Below are positions 45,049 to 57,626 of a stretch of DNA of 64,000 nt, piece by piece. Where the stretch lies: the NCBI GenBank assembly GCA_024036415.1, contig JAMWET010001300.1:968501-1032500 (forward strand), read 5' to 3'. Numbering within the stretch: position 1 is the first letter of the stretch; every line of letters begins with the position of its first letter. The position numbers and the translations under genes were made by a program. The DNA is from Prochilodus magdalenae (Eukaryota > Chordata > Actinopteri > Characiformes > Prochilodontidae). Below the pieces are notes generated by a model, which ran no database searches, had not been told where the DNA came from, and was given only the letters and a program-made list of their open reading frames with translations.

Positions 45049-45050
<2 letters not shown>
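40428..45050. other. kcnip1 intronic DNA with a CTCF-like motif and a complex block
   Basis: No gene is recognised. The 137-codon minus-strand frame at 42348-42761 and the 94-codon frame at 44017-44301 lack family signatures. A perfect match to the CTCF core is at 41313-41326, and 44030-44420 is an unusually complex block; both are under findings. A T run is at 43149-43165. Confidence 0.5.
41313..41326 (+). promoter_or_regulatory. CTCF-like core motif
   Basis: CCAGTAGGTGGCAG fits the CTCF core pattern CCASYAGRKGGCRS at every position. It lies in the 45-kb interval between the two first exons. A single match is expected by chance now and then, and similar strings occur in some fish repeats, so occupancy is unproven. 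Confidence 0.4.

Positions 45051-45081
<31 letters not shown>
45051..45081. repeat. (GT)n microsatellite
   Basis: About 15 uninterrupted GT units, just upstream of Tc1-like copy D. Confidence 0.95.
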
Positions 45082-45083
<2 letters not shown>

Positions 45084-45110
45084 CCTTTGTATGTATGCAC
45101 ATTTATATGA

Positions 45111-45905
45111 GACACACATCATTACAAAAATGGTTGTACCAATGGTTGTACCCAAAAGGAATTACCTGACATAAAGGAAACATTTCACACTCTGCCGTGC
45201 ATTTGTTTAAACAACGACAGGGCTTTTCACTCTTTACACCTTTCAGTACCTGACTGACTAAAGGAGAGACGTAGGGGTCGAGAAGTGGGACGGTGTTATC
45301 GACGTATAGCGGATACTACCATAGCACACTGTTTGCGGCAGTGGATAGAAAAAGGCACGCACCTGCGGCGTGAAGTATCTGGGAGACCGACACGAACCAT
45401 GGAGAAGGAGAACCGACGAATTGTCATTCAGCAAGCAGTGATGCCCTACATGAGCCATCCCCTTAACACCATGTCAACATCACCAAAGACTGTAATAGGG
45501 TCGTGCCAGACTGTCATAGAGCGACTCAGAATGGCAGCATTTGTCTTGGTGGAGACGACCAAGAAATCTGTATGTGGAGGCATCGTGGTCAGCGCCAAGA
45601 CGACCTGTTTGTTGTCACCTGTCACATGCCCTTGAAGGCCTGGTGTCAATCCACCTCCACCGCTAGCAGAAACTGTGTGAGAATATTGAAGCTGCCTGGG
45701 ATGGATTATCACAGGACTCCATAAGGAACCTCTACAGCTCCATGCAGAGACGTCTACATATTGTGATAACAAATATTGTGTGTGTATTTGTTTACAAAAA
45801 TATATAAATATGTTATTGATTGAAAATTTGATACAATTTCTCATTTGTTTTTTGCGACAAGTGAGAAATAGTATCAAATTACCACATTGTTTTGTTGTTC
45901 CTGGT
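45111..45905 (+). mobile_element. Tc1-like transposon relic, copy D, best-preserved coding remnant
   Basis: The left side, CACATCATTACAAAAATGGT then TGTACC, resembles the terminal repeat of copy A. A frame at 45285-45635 reads GRCYRRIADTTIAHCLRQWI then EKGTHLRREVSGRPTRTMEK, which looks like the helix-turn-helix linker of a Tc1 transposase. A shifted frame then gives LCENIEAAWDGLSQDSIRN and LYSSMQRRLHIV, the typical C-terminal tail. At least one frameshift separates the two, and most of the catalytic core is missing. The right border is approximate (TTGTTCCTGGTAA landmark). Confidence 0.72.
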
Positions 45906-48900
45906 AATAACAGACATATATAAAACACATTTGGAGGAGAAAGACCTGCTTTCTGTTCTGTCCAGGTTGGTGCTGTTTCAAATGAGCCCATTCTGGTCCC
46001 ATTCCTGTACCACAGAAACAGGAAATGAGCCACATTGATCTGGAATTGATCCCAGAACAGATGCAGGATGACTCAGAGTTGCCAGCTCTCTACCCCAGCT
46101 TCACTGTAAACCTGCATTCAGCTGTATGGCCTGATACTGCAATATGTATGTATATGTATATACAGATAAATTTATCTGGAGTCAATGATACGAGCCACTA
46201 CGATAAATGAGGTTTTCCCATAATGTAATTACTCTCTAATTGAGGTTAGCTGTTAGCAGTCCACATTTTACCACATTAAAATCAATTATCATAAACTGAC
46301 TTTCGTTTCTTGTGCATTACCTCCATTTTCAGTGGTGATGTATGTATTTATGTAATTCAAATCCGTTGTGCTCGAATTAGAGGCCGTTTGCAGTCTGATC
46401 ACCTCACCCATTTCCTCGCTTCTCGATTTTCCATCCATTCAGAGCCAAGGGTGCACACTTTATGGCTTCTCACTCACTAGACAGCACCAAGAAATATTAG
46501 AAATCTTATAGCTCAAGGTCTGTGGAGGTCAGTTTTTAAGGAGTCAATAAAATGAACTACAATGCTGCATTCTCTGAGATTCTATTCTTAGGCTGTCTAA
46601 AAGCCTGAGGAACTGTTCTTTCTGCTCTGTATCTTCCAAAAGAGCAGCGGTGAAAATAAGAGGCAGACCTTGGTGCGGGCAGGCTAATGATGAGCAGTGT
46701 CTGAGCCTCATACACACCAGATGGATGGACCATGAGCAGAAACATTCAGGGAGTGCCTGTGAGCTCTTGTGCTTACCTGGTTCTACAAGTTGTGTACATG
46801 ATATACCGAGCTAGTGCTGCATGATACATACATAAAACGTGATGCTGGCTTTCACAATACTGATATGAGAAGCAGTCAGGTGCTATTAAAATGGTCTGAA
46901 CTCTGAAATTAAAACACGTTCCCAGTATTCCCAGAACAACCTGTCACTGTTATTATAAAACCGTTTGTCCCCAGTTATTGGGGTTGATTATTTAACAAAA
47001 GACATGATTCTTTTTCTTCTTCCTCCTCTGCTTCTTCTTCTACTTCTTCTTCTTTTTCTTTTACCGCTTCTGCTGCCTCTGCTTCTGCCTCTTCCTGTAG
47101 TTTTTAAATATTGAAGCCTTTTAAACCTAAATTCAATTCACAGTCTTTATTCTCCCACAAACCTCCACTGCTTGTTTCTTGTTTCTTCCATAGTGTCCCA
47201 TTCGGTTTTACCTCCACTCAAACCCCACTTCTTCCTTTAACCTATAGCCACCAAACTAAATGTACTCACTCAACCCTGATCCACACCTGCACTGATCTGC
47301 AGATATTGATAGAATCTTATGGTCACTGACAATCCTTGTCTACATGATTGTACCTGTAAAGTGTGTCCTGGAACCACTGTAGCATGCCATGACCCGTTTT
47401 CAGTTTTGGCCTTCTTGTATGAACTTTCTGGACATTATGATGTGTTTGAGCTGGGGTGACAGGTTCCAGATGTGTTAAATTGACTAAACTCAAATCACAT
47501 ATATGCATAAATGAACAAGGGCATTGGCTCGTATAAATATTAATGACTGTCATGCATAATTCAGCTATGCATTTCTGACAGTCAAGTTAACCTTGTGCAT
47601 TTTTCATGGATGCATTTAGATACATAGCTTCCTCATTTACACGAGCACATAGTGTATAGCCAAGGGCTTGTAGGATGCTTTTACATCAGTTCAAAACTTT
47701 GGCTTCTCTGTACTTGTGAACACAGTGACGGTGCATGTTTAACGTGAGTCATGCTACATGCTGGGAATATCTTTTAGTCTAAACAGAATGTGACTGTAAA
47801 TGGTTTGAAGTAGATGAGATGGCAGTTTGATGTTGTTATTATTGGCATGTGTTGAGGCCTGGCAGTTTAGTCATCACAGTGCAACGTAGCCTGAATCTTT
47901 CTTTTCTTTCTTTTCTCCTGTTTTTTTTTTTACACAAGCACCATTAATTATCATAATGTGTCAACACATCCATCTTGGGACCAAGTAACCGAATTAAGCT
48001 GACATCCTAGAAGACTTTATCTGTGCAATTGGCATTCTTGGAGGGAAACGCTCTGTCATTGTCCCTGTCATCGTTTAAAGGCCGGTGTTATTGGAAAACA
48101 ATGCTGAGTCAACCTCTAAAAGCCAGAAGGTGATTCATTTTGAAGCCGTTTAAAAAGGATAAAAGCTGCAAACCCCCCCCAAAAAAACAGGTTTTCTTTC
48201 AGTACCATTAGAGCATGGTTAGTAAGATATCAGTATGTGGAAGTGAAGTTTCTGTGTGCAACATTGTTTCCTATGATGTACAAGTGAAGCGTTTTATTGC
48301 AAAACGCATGAATCAGCATATTTATTTACTTTCATGGTACATTGTTGGGGTTGAGCTAAACACGTACAAGAAACATCAGTGCTGTATAATAATTAATGCT
48401 GCATTTTAAAAGAGAAATAAAAATGGCTGTTTGACTTTCCATACCTTGTTGCAATGAATGTACAACATTATAGAATGGAACAGTGTTTTCTTCATAAAGA
48501 CGTAGCGCATTCATTGTAATATTGTGTTCAGATTGTGAAACAGCATTTTTTATGTGGCTTTTTATTAATTTTGTGCAAAGTGCTTAGAACTGTAGCAAAT
48601 GGAAAAATTTTGCTCAGCTGTGTGTAAGCTACCCATCAGAGAAAAACAGCTAGATGGTAAACGTAGCTTGCTACATGGCGGCCTTATGATTTGTTGTCTC
48701 TAAAGTAGAGCTGGCCAGTTTCAATACATATAAATTTTGATTAGTCAATGTTGTTAATTGTGGTTTTAAACTGTAATACTTGCCAATAAGCAGAACATTT
48801 CACAGTTCTTTCATGGGGCAACAGGAAAAAATTAGCTGTTTTCATTATCTAAAAATAAATCAGCTTTTTTTTAGCTGGGTAGCAGTTATCAGATTAAATA

Positions 48901-50411
48901 GTTTAGTTTTACAGCCATTTAACTTTAATTTTTTACTTTCTTGCTACGGCTAGAAAGTAAATGTCCAAAAATAATCTATTATATCAAACATTTAGTGTAT
49001 CTTATTAGTTATATTCTTATCAAGAACAATTGTATCATGATAAATATTGTAATAGCTAAAGCCATTTCAACAATTTATTCTGCATGTACTACAAATTATT
49101 TATCATTTACCCTGTCTACAGTTCTACAGTCCTGCTTTGTATGTTATTCTCATCTACATGTATCATTAGCTGATGAGGGTTCTCACCATTTGACCTTATA
49201 GGCTTCTTTTGACACTGTTAAGCTGTGGGAGATTATAGTGCAGAAAAAGCCTTTTGCCTTGGCATTAAAGGGTTAATGGAATGCTAAGACATGCAGGTTA
49301 CAGATGATACAAAATAGGAAATACATACAAACATAGGAAAAATCATTTTTCTTTGATAGAATGTTATAATAGTGACAAGGACAGCAGGAGAAAAATGTGG
49401 GACGGTGGGGGGAGGTGAAAACAGGTCGAAAGACATTAGATTACGAACGAACTTATAATGGAAAATACCAATCTGTGAAAGTGCTGAAGAGGGAAAAATC
49501 CTTATTCTAATCCATATGTTTTGACAAAACTGATGACTCAGGTCCTTCTGGGTGATCAGTTAACTGTGTGTGACTGCTATGTCCTAAAAGGGCTAACATT
49601 GTTTAATGTGTAAATTATGGTAAAATGTATAAAGTTGTATATCATCTAACAAAATCTCATCTTTCTCAGATAAAACGGACAAAGATACAACTTTAATGTG
49701 GTCTAAAAGTAATAAGCTTTACTCCAGGTTATTTTTACCATTTCTTTTCGTTTGTTCATCATGGTGGTGCCAAAATTCATAATGTTTGTTTGTTTACTTA
49801 TGAGCATGTTGAAATCATATATAAGACAGTAAAACTAAAAGTTTTAACCCTACATGTACATGTGTGCTGCCCTTGGCCAGGAGCCCTCAGAAGTGTGTTT
49901 GGTTGTGTCTGCCTGAAATGGGGAAATTGACCTGGCTGGGAAGAATAAAAGCGTTAAAGACTTTAACATGTAAATGATACAGTTATGTGTAGCCTTGTGT
50001 TTTGTTTCAGACCCAGAGATATAGCAATAGTAGTCCTACTACAATAGACCACTGGTAGTTTTGAATCTTACTTAGTAGAAAATCTTTTAGTGGTGAGAAA
50101 TCGAGACTGAAATGTGTCCTATATCTGTATTTAAGATCAAGTGATGTTGATAGCTGTATGGGACAAGGCACTTGTTTGTGAACACCCCATCTGTATTTAG
50201 GTTAACACTGAAAACTGAACTGTGTTGATTTAAGAGGTAACTTGAACACTTCACTCCTCTGTCATATCATTCCTGTTTATTAAGACTGGTAACATTTTTG
50301 AACACTTCACTAACACTTCACTGCGGGACAATCCTGTGGTAAAATACCTTTTCGTAAAAACTAGTTCCTGTAAAACATTTAAATTCTCCCAATTCCTTAT
50401 GATTCTTTGCT
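45906..50411. other. kcnip1 intronic DNA with a CTT-type repeat
   Basis: No gene recognised. Imperfect CTT/CTC trinucleotide repeats lie at 47018-47100, and a homopolymer C-then-A junction at 48173-48187. Very AT-rich between 48400 and 49400. Confidence 0.55.
46811..46900. repeat. Possible fragment of the 61644-62384 hAT-like family
   Basis: GCTGCATGATACATACATAA followed by AACGTGATGCTG resembles the left part of the hAT-like element at 61644 (GACTGCATGATATTAGCATA then AAGTGTGATG). No ends could be defined. Confidence 0.3.
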
Positions 50412-50507
50412 TGGCATTAATATCCCTCATTAAATCAAGGAAAGATGGAAGTTGCTGTAAAACCTGCCATTAACATCCCTCATTAAATCAAGGAAAGATG
50501 GAAGTTG
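50412..50507. repeat. Direct duplication of a 43-bp unit
   Basis: TCCCTCATTAAATCAAGGAA plus the following AGATGGAAGTTG occurs twice, 53 bp apart, at 50412-50454 and 50465-50507. Only two mismatches are visible in the aligned 43-bp unit. Confidence 0.85.
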
Positions 50508-51000
50508 GAGTCACCATTTAACAGACATGAGTGCAGCGACAACGGAATGCTGACATCAAGTAATTTGAATATGTTTACTTTGGAGATCCGTATGTCTACG
50601 ACTTCAGAACATTCCCAGAACACAGGCATCAGTGTTCCAGGTGCAGAATTACACATATTGCAGGTGTAAATAGAAATGTGTTTGATTTGATATCACCTGT
50701 AAGGTGAATTATTTTTTAGTGGATTAACCGATGAGCCAGATTTTTACAGGTTTGATTTAAATTACATCATATAGTATTCCAAATGAGAGTAGAGGCAGCA
50801 GAGGAAAGTTCTCAGTCCCGAATATACTCAAGTACTAACGGCTTATTTCGGCAGTCTGCCAGAGTAATAAATATATATAAAACTCCCTGTAAATCTGCCA
50901 TGTAAATTGTTCTGCCAAGGGGGTGAGACAGTCAGCCTATTTGCCTTATTGCCCCGAAATATTTAGTGAGTGCCTGGCTATGATTCCCCAACTGGACAAA
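50508..51000. other. kcnip1 intronic DNA
   Basis: Nothing recognised. Confidence 0.5.
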
Positions 51001-51242
51001 CAGGGTCCTCTTTGTGTGGAGCTTGCATGTTCTCCCCGTGTCTGTGTGGATTTCCTCTCTGTACTCTGGTTTCCTCCTACAGTTCAAGGACATATAGTCT
51101 GTGGCATGTTTGTGTGTCTGCCCTGTGATGGAGTGCCTACCTGTTCAGAAAGTTTCCCACCTTTCGCCCAGTGTACGCTGGGTTAGTACCTCCTGCGACC
51201 CAAGAGGAGAAGTGGTTTAGATGATAACTGAATGGACAAATA
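51001..51242 (+). mobile_element. Common fish interspersed repeat (SINE-like)
   Basis: TTGCATGTTCTCCCCGTGTC-type sequence (here with AGCTTGCATG at the start) is followed by TGTGGATTTCCTC, GGTTTCCTCCTACAGTTCAA, GGACATA, then a CCTGTGATGGAGTGCC segment and finally AACTGAATGGACAAATAAAT. I recognise this order from a very abundant fish repeat. The 87-codon frame across it (50923-51186) is an artefact of the repeat. Confidence 0.75.
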
Positions 51243-54200
51243 AATGTTGGCCTTCACTTTTGGAGGTGACGGTAATGCAGGTTTAATGTAGGCATTATAT
51301 GTCTGTGTCTAGGGTTAGGTTAATGAGTCTATAGCAGGTAAATGTTTTAGGAATGTTGGAGGTGTGACACTTTCATAACCCCAAAAAGGAGAACATCCCA
51401 CCCCCAAATATAGGACATCATAAAATGGGGGAGGTGGAGGGGGGTCAGGCACAATACGAGAACAGAACTAAAATCATCATACCTAACCTGTATAACACAT
51501 AAATGGTTTCTTTACTCACCTAATTAGGTGAAATGGATGACAGCTTACTAATTGACTACCATTTAGAGGGTTGCCCTGCAGTTCATTGGAGACCGAGCAA
51601 TGTCACATGACCAATGAAATGCAAGGCATGTCTTTTGACACGGATGTGAGCTAATGGCACACGTACTGAAAAACTGTGCAGTCGGATGTGTGGCCACCCT
51701 ACCGCCACGTGATGAAAGATACAGGAGTGCTAGCATGCTAAGCACCCGGTTACAGGGTTGAGAGACATGCAGGCATATAGGTTACAGCTTGTAAGTCATC
51801 TCCAGGAGTAAAGGTTTCCCTTGTGCACCTGAGTAGGCCAAGTTATAAATAGGTAAGGAGCCCAGCCTGTCAGAACTAAACATGGACTAACTGTGAAATT
51901 TGTGCTGATGCACCTGATATACTTGGCCGTCTGTCTGAGTGATGACTGATTGTTAGGAAGTGCTTGAGTAGAGTCTGTTTTTCCTTTTTTGGAAGCTGTC
52001 AGCACCTCACTGGTTTGTGTCAGTCCTTGTTGACTGATTGAAACCCTTAATGGGACTGAGACCTAGATCACTGGGGATGACCTTGTGCCGGTCACTTTAA
52101 CTTAACTTTAACCCTCTTTTCATAGTAGGCATATAATGCAATTCCCACCTGATTTTTAAAGTCTCTCAGTTGATCTCGATTTTTAGATTGGAGTTGTGAT
52201 ATTGTGATGTGTATTGCTATAGCTGTACAGTCTTTTATCTATACACGCTCATCTAACCAACAGTATGGCTGACTGGAGAAAGGGAAATATGACTCACAAT
52301 GTATATGGCACATTGCCAGAGAGCTACATTTCTTTAGTCAAGAGTGGAATTCTGAGTTTATTGTTATTGCCAAACATTTATGTAGCCTTTATTTTATGCG
52401 GCAGTTCTTGTTTTTTTTTTTTATATATCAAGAACGTTGCAGTTCTATTTCAACATACACAGAATGAAACACTTCAGATAAATTCTGAATAAACAGGCAA
52501 AGCTAAACTGCATGAGGCAGAATAGGCATATAAATATAAATGTGTTGGTTTGTATGACATCACAAGTATAATTCATTCAATACCAATATTTTATTTGGGT
52601 GGAGGGGGTGGGGGGGTTATTAAGTGTACTGGCACAGTAGACTGACCCAAAGATGATGACATGACTGAGATAAAATCAGGCAGTTGAGATGTGCAAAGGA
52701 TGAACAACACAGTAAACTAATCCTACGTCTTTTTTTTTTTGTAGTGCCAGATTGCAGAAACCTGTTGCTAATGATGTTTTTTATGTTTTTATTTGTCTTT
52801 TGGAATGGTAGAAAATGCTATAATCTTTTGAATGCCATGTGCTACTTCTTTTATCTGCAGCTGGAGTTTCACATTCAAACACTGGCACGCTGACAATGGA
52901 CTAAAGGCTTAAGGCAATAGTGGATAGAAGCAGTTGCTAACAAATGACTGGAGGACTGAGGAAAATAAAGCTTTGAGTTCCTTGACTGACTATAATGCAA
53001 TGACAGATAGCAAAACCAATGTCATTATTTTAAAAAACTCTGCTTAATGGATATGCCCCATTACATAGTTATTAAACAGTGAGGAAAACGCACACAGAGG
53101 CAGTTGCATAGCTTGGCAACTCGAGAAACACTCGAAACACTATTATTCATGATTGTTTGCTCATAAAAGCATGTAGGAGCTCCAGAGAACAGAACCACAA
53201 CTTTGATTGTCATCAACATTGAATGTATCTGTTTCAAAGCATTTGTATTCACTGGATACTGCTGATAGAATACCAGACAAAACCTCTGTCGTTTAAACGG
53301 ATACATTTGCTTGAAGGAGCTTAACACTTTTAAGCTGCTTGAAAGGTAAAATGCAAATATATTGTCTCTATGCTCTATTAGAAAAGTGTTTTCTGAAGGA
53401 AAGCCCATGATCTCTATACATCAGCTAGATCAGAAAAGCAGCATGTGCCTACGGGAACAGAAATGTATTGTTTAGAGCAAAGTTCTCTGTGAGTGCAGTA
53501 AGGCATACATTGGATAATTTACTTTCTATAGCCTTAGCAAACAGCATAATTAGGAATATACTCCTCTGTGCATGAGCCATGCAGCCGCAAGGCATGGCCT
53601 TTTTCTCGCTCTGCTAGGAAATATAATTTAAGCATGCTGTATTTGTTTTAATGCTTTAAAGCAATGCATGCTTTTTTTTTTAGCAATGAAAACTAAATGT
53701 CTGAGAATTTGGGGCACTGTGTGTAAAACTGAATGCTCGTAAAGAACCAGAATTCATTCATTTATCAATGTTCTTGTTGAACCAGAACTTTCTGTATTTC
53801 TTTGCTTCCTCCTCTCATTCTGTCAGGTAGAGAAGAATAGTTTGCCCATGAACTCAGCCACAGCTCAGTGGTTTGGCCTCAGCAGTAGGTTTATGTGTAC
53901 AGCTGGCTCCAGTGATCCCTGTGGTGGAGCTAGGAGGAGGTGTGTGCATCACTGTTGATATGCCAGATGGATGCCACTCTAGTCACCTTGGTTCAGAAAA
54001 CAGATACGTCAATGAGCTGTATTGCTTGATTTGGTGGATTGAGTTTGTTTGAGAATTCATTAATACACTGCAATGCACAACAAAAGAAATCTGAACAAAC
54101 GAGTGTGTATTTATAAGCCTAAAGATATGTCTAAGAAACAAAATAGAGGAAGAATGATTGACATGTACTTTTTTACAAAGCTGTTGTTGGTAATTATCTT

Positions 54201-54330
54201 TGAGCCGTCTGCAGTAGGAGATTCTTTAGTTGCACACCTGGCTTCCTCATATCATACTGTACCTCCCAGTGTAAACTGTGTTTCACTCTACTGCATATGG
54301 TAAATGCTGTTTGCACCTCAGTTCTAGTAA
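51243..54330. other. kcnip1 intronic DNA
   Basis: No gene recognised. G-rich patches lie at 51426-51443 and 52601-52616. The 115-codon minus-strand frame at 53061-53408 has no signature. Confidence 0.5.
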
Positions 54331-54525
54331 CATTCTAATGTATGGTCACTGCTTTCACATCTATATATTAATGTCTGTGCACATATTGTCTTGTTGTTCT
54401 GTGTTTGTCTTTACACTATTTAGTCACTGCACTGGAGAAGTGGCATGATAGTGTTTTGTTATACTGTATTGCTCTGTATTGGTATAATAATAATGAAACT
54501 GAAATGAATGGAATTAAATTAAATT
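54331..54525 (+). mobile_element. Possible LINE-like 3' tail
   Basis: TGTCTTGTTGTTCTGTGTTT, then a TTAGTCACTGCACTGG segment and GAAACTGAAATGAATGGAAT, have the layout of fish non-LTR retrotransposon 3' ends. Weak without an alignment. Confidence 0.35.
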
Positions 54526-54854
54526 GCTTTTTGCAGCATTTTGGTTCAGTTATGTCCCATTTCTAGTGAAAGGACAGCATTCATATGCCGAGGTTTTGAG
54601 GGGCCCACTGATAGACTTGCAAATTCAAAAGCCTCTATAAATTTTCAGTGGGATTTAAGTCAGTACATGGGCCTGCTTTAGAAACCATTCAGTTTATTGG
54701 TCAGTGGGATTAAATTCACTTATAATATGTGCCGCTATATCACTTGCTTCTTCTGGCTGAATGTAATGCAACTGCAGAGAAGCAGGCGCTAATCATGATG
54801 CTCCCTCTTTCATACTTCATTGTTTGTATGGTGTTGTCTTAGTGCAGCTCTTCT

Positions 54855-54855
54855 G

Positions 54856-54918
<63 letters not shown>

Positions 54919-54933
54919 ATATATATATATATA

Positions 54934-54996
<63 letters not shown>

Positions 54997-55016
54997 ATAT
55001 ATATATATATATATAT
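54855..55016. repeat. (AT)n repeat with ATGTGT interruptions
   Basis: About 160 bp of alternating AT broken at several places by GTGT. The open frames on both strands through it are artefacts. Confidence 0.95.
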
Positions 55017-55277
55017 GTTTGCTGATCTTACTTTTCTCCATCAGTTAGCGTTAAATCTGTCAGCAGAATCACATATGCATATTCAACAGATAGAACAGCT
55101 CACTTTGTGATTTTTTTTTTATTAACGTTTATTAACGTGCTTTAAGTGCTTATTAACACTTTTAGAAGTTCTTATGACCTACCTAATAAACGTTAATAAC
55201 CCCATTGTAGGCATAGTTTTATTTTTGCTGTGGGACAGCGAGGATGTGAGACCTCGTAATTTTCAGAAAAATCTTAA

Positions 55278-55360
55278 ACACATGCACACACACACACAGA
55301 CACACCACACACACAGACACACACACACACACACCACACACGCACACACACACAGACACA

Positions 55361-55404
<44 letters not shown>

Positions 55405-55473
55405 ACCACACACGCACACACACACAGACACACCACACACACACACACACCACACACGCGCACACACACACAC
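55278..55473. repeat. (CA)n repeat with higher-order structure
   Basis: About 195 bp built from CA runs broken by CACC, CGC and CAGA variants. A composite block containing CCACACACGCACACACACAC followed by AGACACACCACACAC occurs at 55334 and again at 55406, a period of 72 bp. Confidence 0.95.
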
Positions 55474-57390
55474 CTGTCCTTGTAATCACAACATGCTGCA
55501 GACAGAAACGGCCTGATGCAATATGTTCTGAAAGTCCTGCTCTTAACCCACTTTACACTTTATGAAGAGAAAAGGCCTGAACCCTAACAAACCGTATGCC
55601 TTGTAAAACTTTTGATTTAAATGTGCTTATGAGGTCATTGGCTTAACGTGGCTGTAATAAGGAACAGCAGGTGATTCATTAGAGGCTGCATGACTGCATA
55701 CCACAGACTACCTGTCCTTGGCATCTGCCGCCTGGCCCAGTTGGCAGGCGATGATAATGTTAGCACTGGTTAGAGGTGTCCTTTTCTTTAGCCACCCTCC
55801 ATTGTAGTTTCAGTTAGCCCTGTTGTCTTCTGCTTTTATCATGTGGCTTTTGACACGAAGCAGCATGCTACTTTGGGACAGACCTTTCCTCCTGTACTCA
55901 GCAGGTTATCTGCGGGATAAGAATTTATTTGCTTAGAGACGCACATAAATACACAGTAAATTATAATATAGGATTTTATTTTAGCTTACCTGTTTCCAAA
56001 TCTCTCTCCAGAGGAACTGCTTCATTTACAGTTACCAGGTCAGTCAGACTGTATGGGACTTTATGCTTTATAGGCTTTACTATTTTTTGATGCCTGTTCA
56101 GTTTGGTATGAACTGCTGCCCTCTTCAGGTTAAGACTTTAAGCCCCTCTGAGTTGGATATCCCTTTGAGGACATAAACTAAACATCAACAACTGAAATAT
56201 TTGTTAGTTGAAAGTTATTTTATCAGCATTATCAGTAGTGTCTTTTTAAATTATTGTTTATTCATTTTTGCTGCTTTGTCACTGCTGAAGTCTTTACAGT
56301 TGACTAATTAGAAGTGGTAGAACAGGAATGTGTTATTCTAAACATCTAATAAGATAGCAAAATTCTTTTTCTTTTAGGGCAAGAAGCTCTGGTTAAGGTA
56401 CTGTAATGGTACTTCTGATTATTTTTATTTAGAATAATTTAATACAGCATTTTAGCAGCACAGATATATTATTTCTGACTGCTCTGTATGGAAAGGCACA
56501 TATAGTATTCAGATCAAGAGAAATGATATTGCGGCTTGCTTTAATAGTGCCACAGAATGGAAAACTGTATTTACTGTAAATTTGTTTAAAGCATAGTAGG
56601 TCTCATGTAGCTAAATAGAATAATGTTTAATATTTACATGCTGACTCATTTTGTTTTTCCTGCCTGTGTCTGTTTCGACATGTTGTTTGTGTGAGTCTTA
56701 CTGTAACCCAAAAATAGGAGCAGAGCTCATCGAAAAAGGAAAAACTTGTTTCATTCTAGGATCAAATCATAGGTTGTAAATGGGTGTGTAAAACCGCATT
56801 TGGGTCGTTTTCCTCACTTCACAAAGTCACATACTTTATATGTAGGCATCAGAGAACAATCCAGAATGGACTTTAGGATGACAATTTTTTTTAAAAATTT
56901 GCCTTCTTTTTTTGTAGTTTCAGTCTAAATAAAATAAATGATCAAATATCAGTTTTCTTAATGATGGACAGCAGAAGAAACCTTTTGGGACAGATGCTGT
57001 CCAGCTAAAGAAACACTCTAGGAAACCTAATGCCGTGGGTGCGTTTTGTCACAAAGACCTGGAGAACGTTCTGTGTAGGGTCTGTTGAAAACCTACTGCA
57101 GTGTTTGGTGTGTATGCACGTTTCTAAAGGATAGATGATCTGTGAAGTCAGTCTGTGGTACCAGAATCAGCAGCAGTTCACTGATCTAAAAGTTTTCTCT
57201 CTTTATAATTCTGTATCATGTCCAAGAGGCCTATCAGGGCTGCAAGGCTATAGGATGCACGTAAGAGAATGAAAGACATGACAGATGACATGACATGACA
57301 TGACAGACTGTACAGATGTTCTCATTCTGTAAATATTCAGGTCATCTGTAACTTTCTATTTTTCAACTAAATCTGTTCACATCTCTCAGC
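55474..57390. other. kcnip1 intronic DNA
   Basis: No gene recognised. A short ACATG tandem array is at 57286-57305 (GACATGACATGACATGACAG-type). Confidence 0.5.
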
Positions 57391-57626
57391 TTCTTCAGCT
57401 TTTTATTACCTTTAGTACTTTTTTTTTTTTTTTTAATTTATCCCCTACCCTATTTATTGTATAGTGTAATTTTCCTTTAGTTTAATACTGTAAATAATCT
57501 GTGTTCTGTGTTTTTGTTACTTGTTTTTGTTACTTGTCATACGTGTTGCTCTTACCAAGACAAATTCCTTGTATGTGTAACATACTTGGTGAAATAAAGA
57601 GATTCTGATTCTGATTCTGATTCTGA
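57391..57626 (+). mobile_element. LINE-like retrotransposon 3' tail ending in (ATTCTG)n
   Basis: CCTTGTATGTGTAACATACT followed by TGGTGAAATAAAGAGATTCT and then repeated CTGATT units is a characteristic 3' terminus of L2/CR1-type retrotransposons, which end in short tandem repeats rather than poly-A. No coding part remains. Confidence 0.75.

Noticed and set aside
45446..46033. 195-codon minus-strand frame, the longest in the window
   Set aside because: Its first half is AT-rich intron and its second half is the exact antisense of Tc1-like copy D. No domain is recognisable, so it is a chance frame.
54820..55110. Ile-Tyr-rich frames of 74-96 codons on both strands
   Set aside because: They are translations of the AT repeat.
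55278..55473. CRISPR-like regular array
   Set aside because: The repeat is CA microsatellite with no unique spacers, in a vertebrate genome.
55174..55489. His-Thr and Cys-Val-rich frames
   Set aside because: They are translations of the CA repeat in its different phases and strands.
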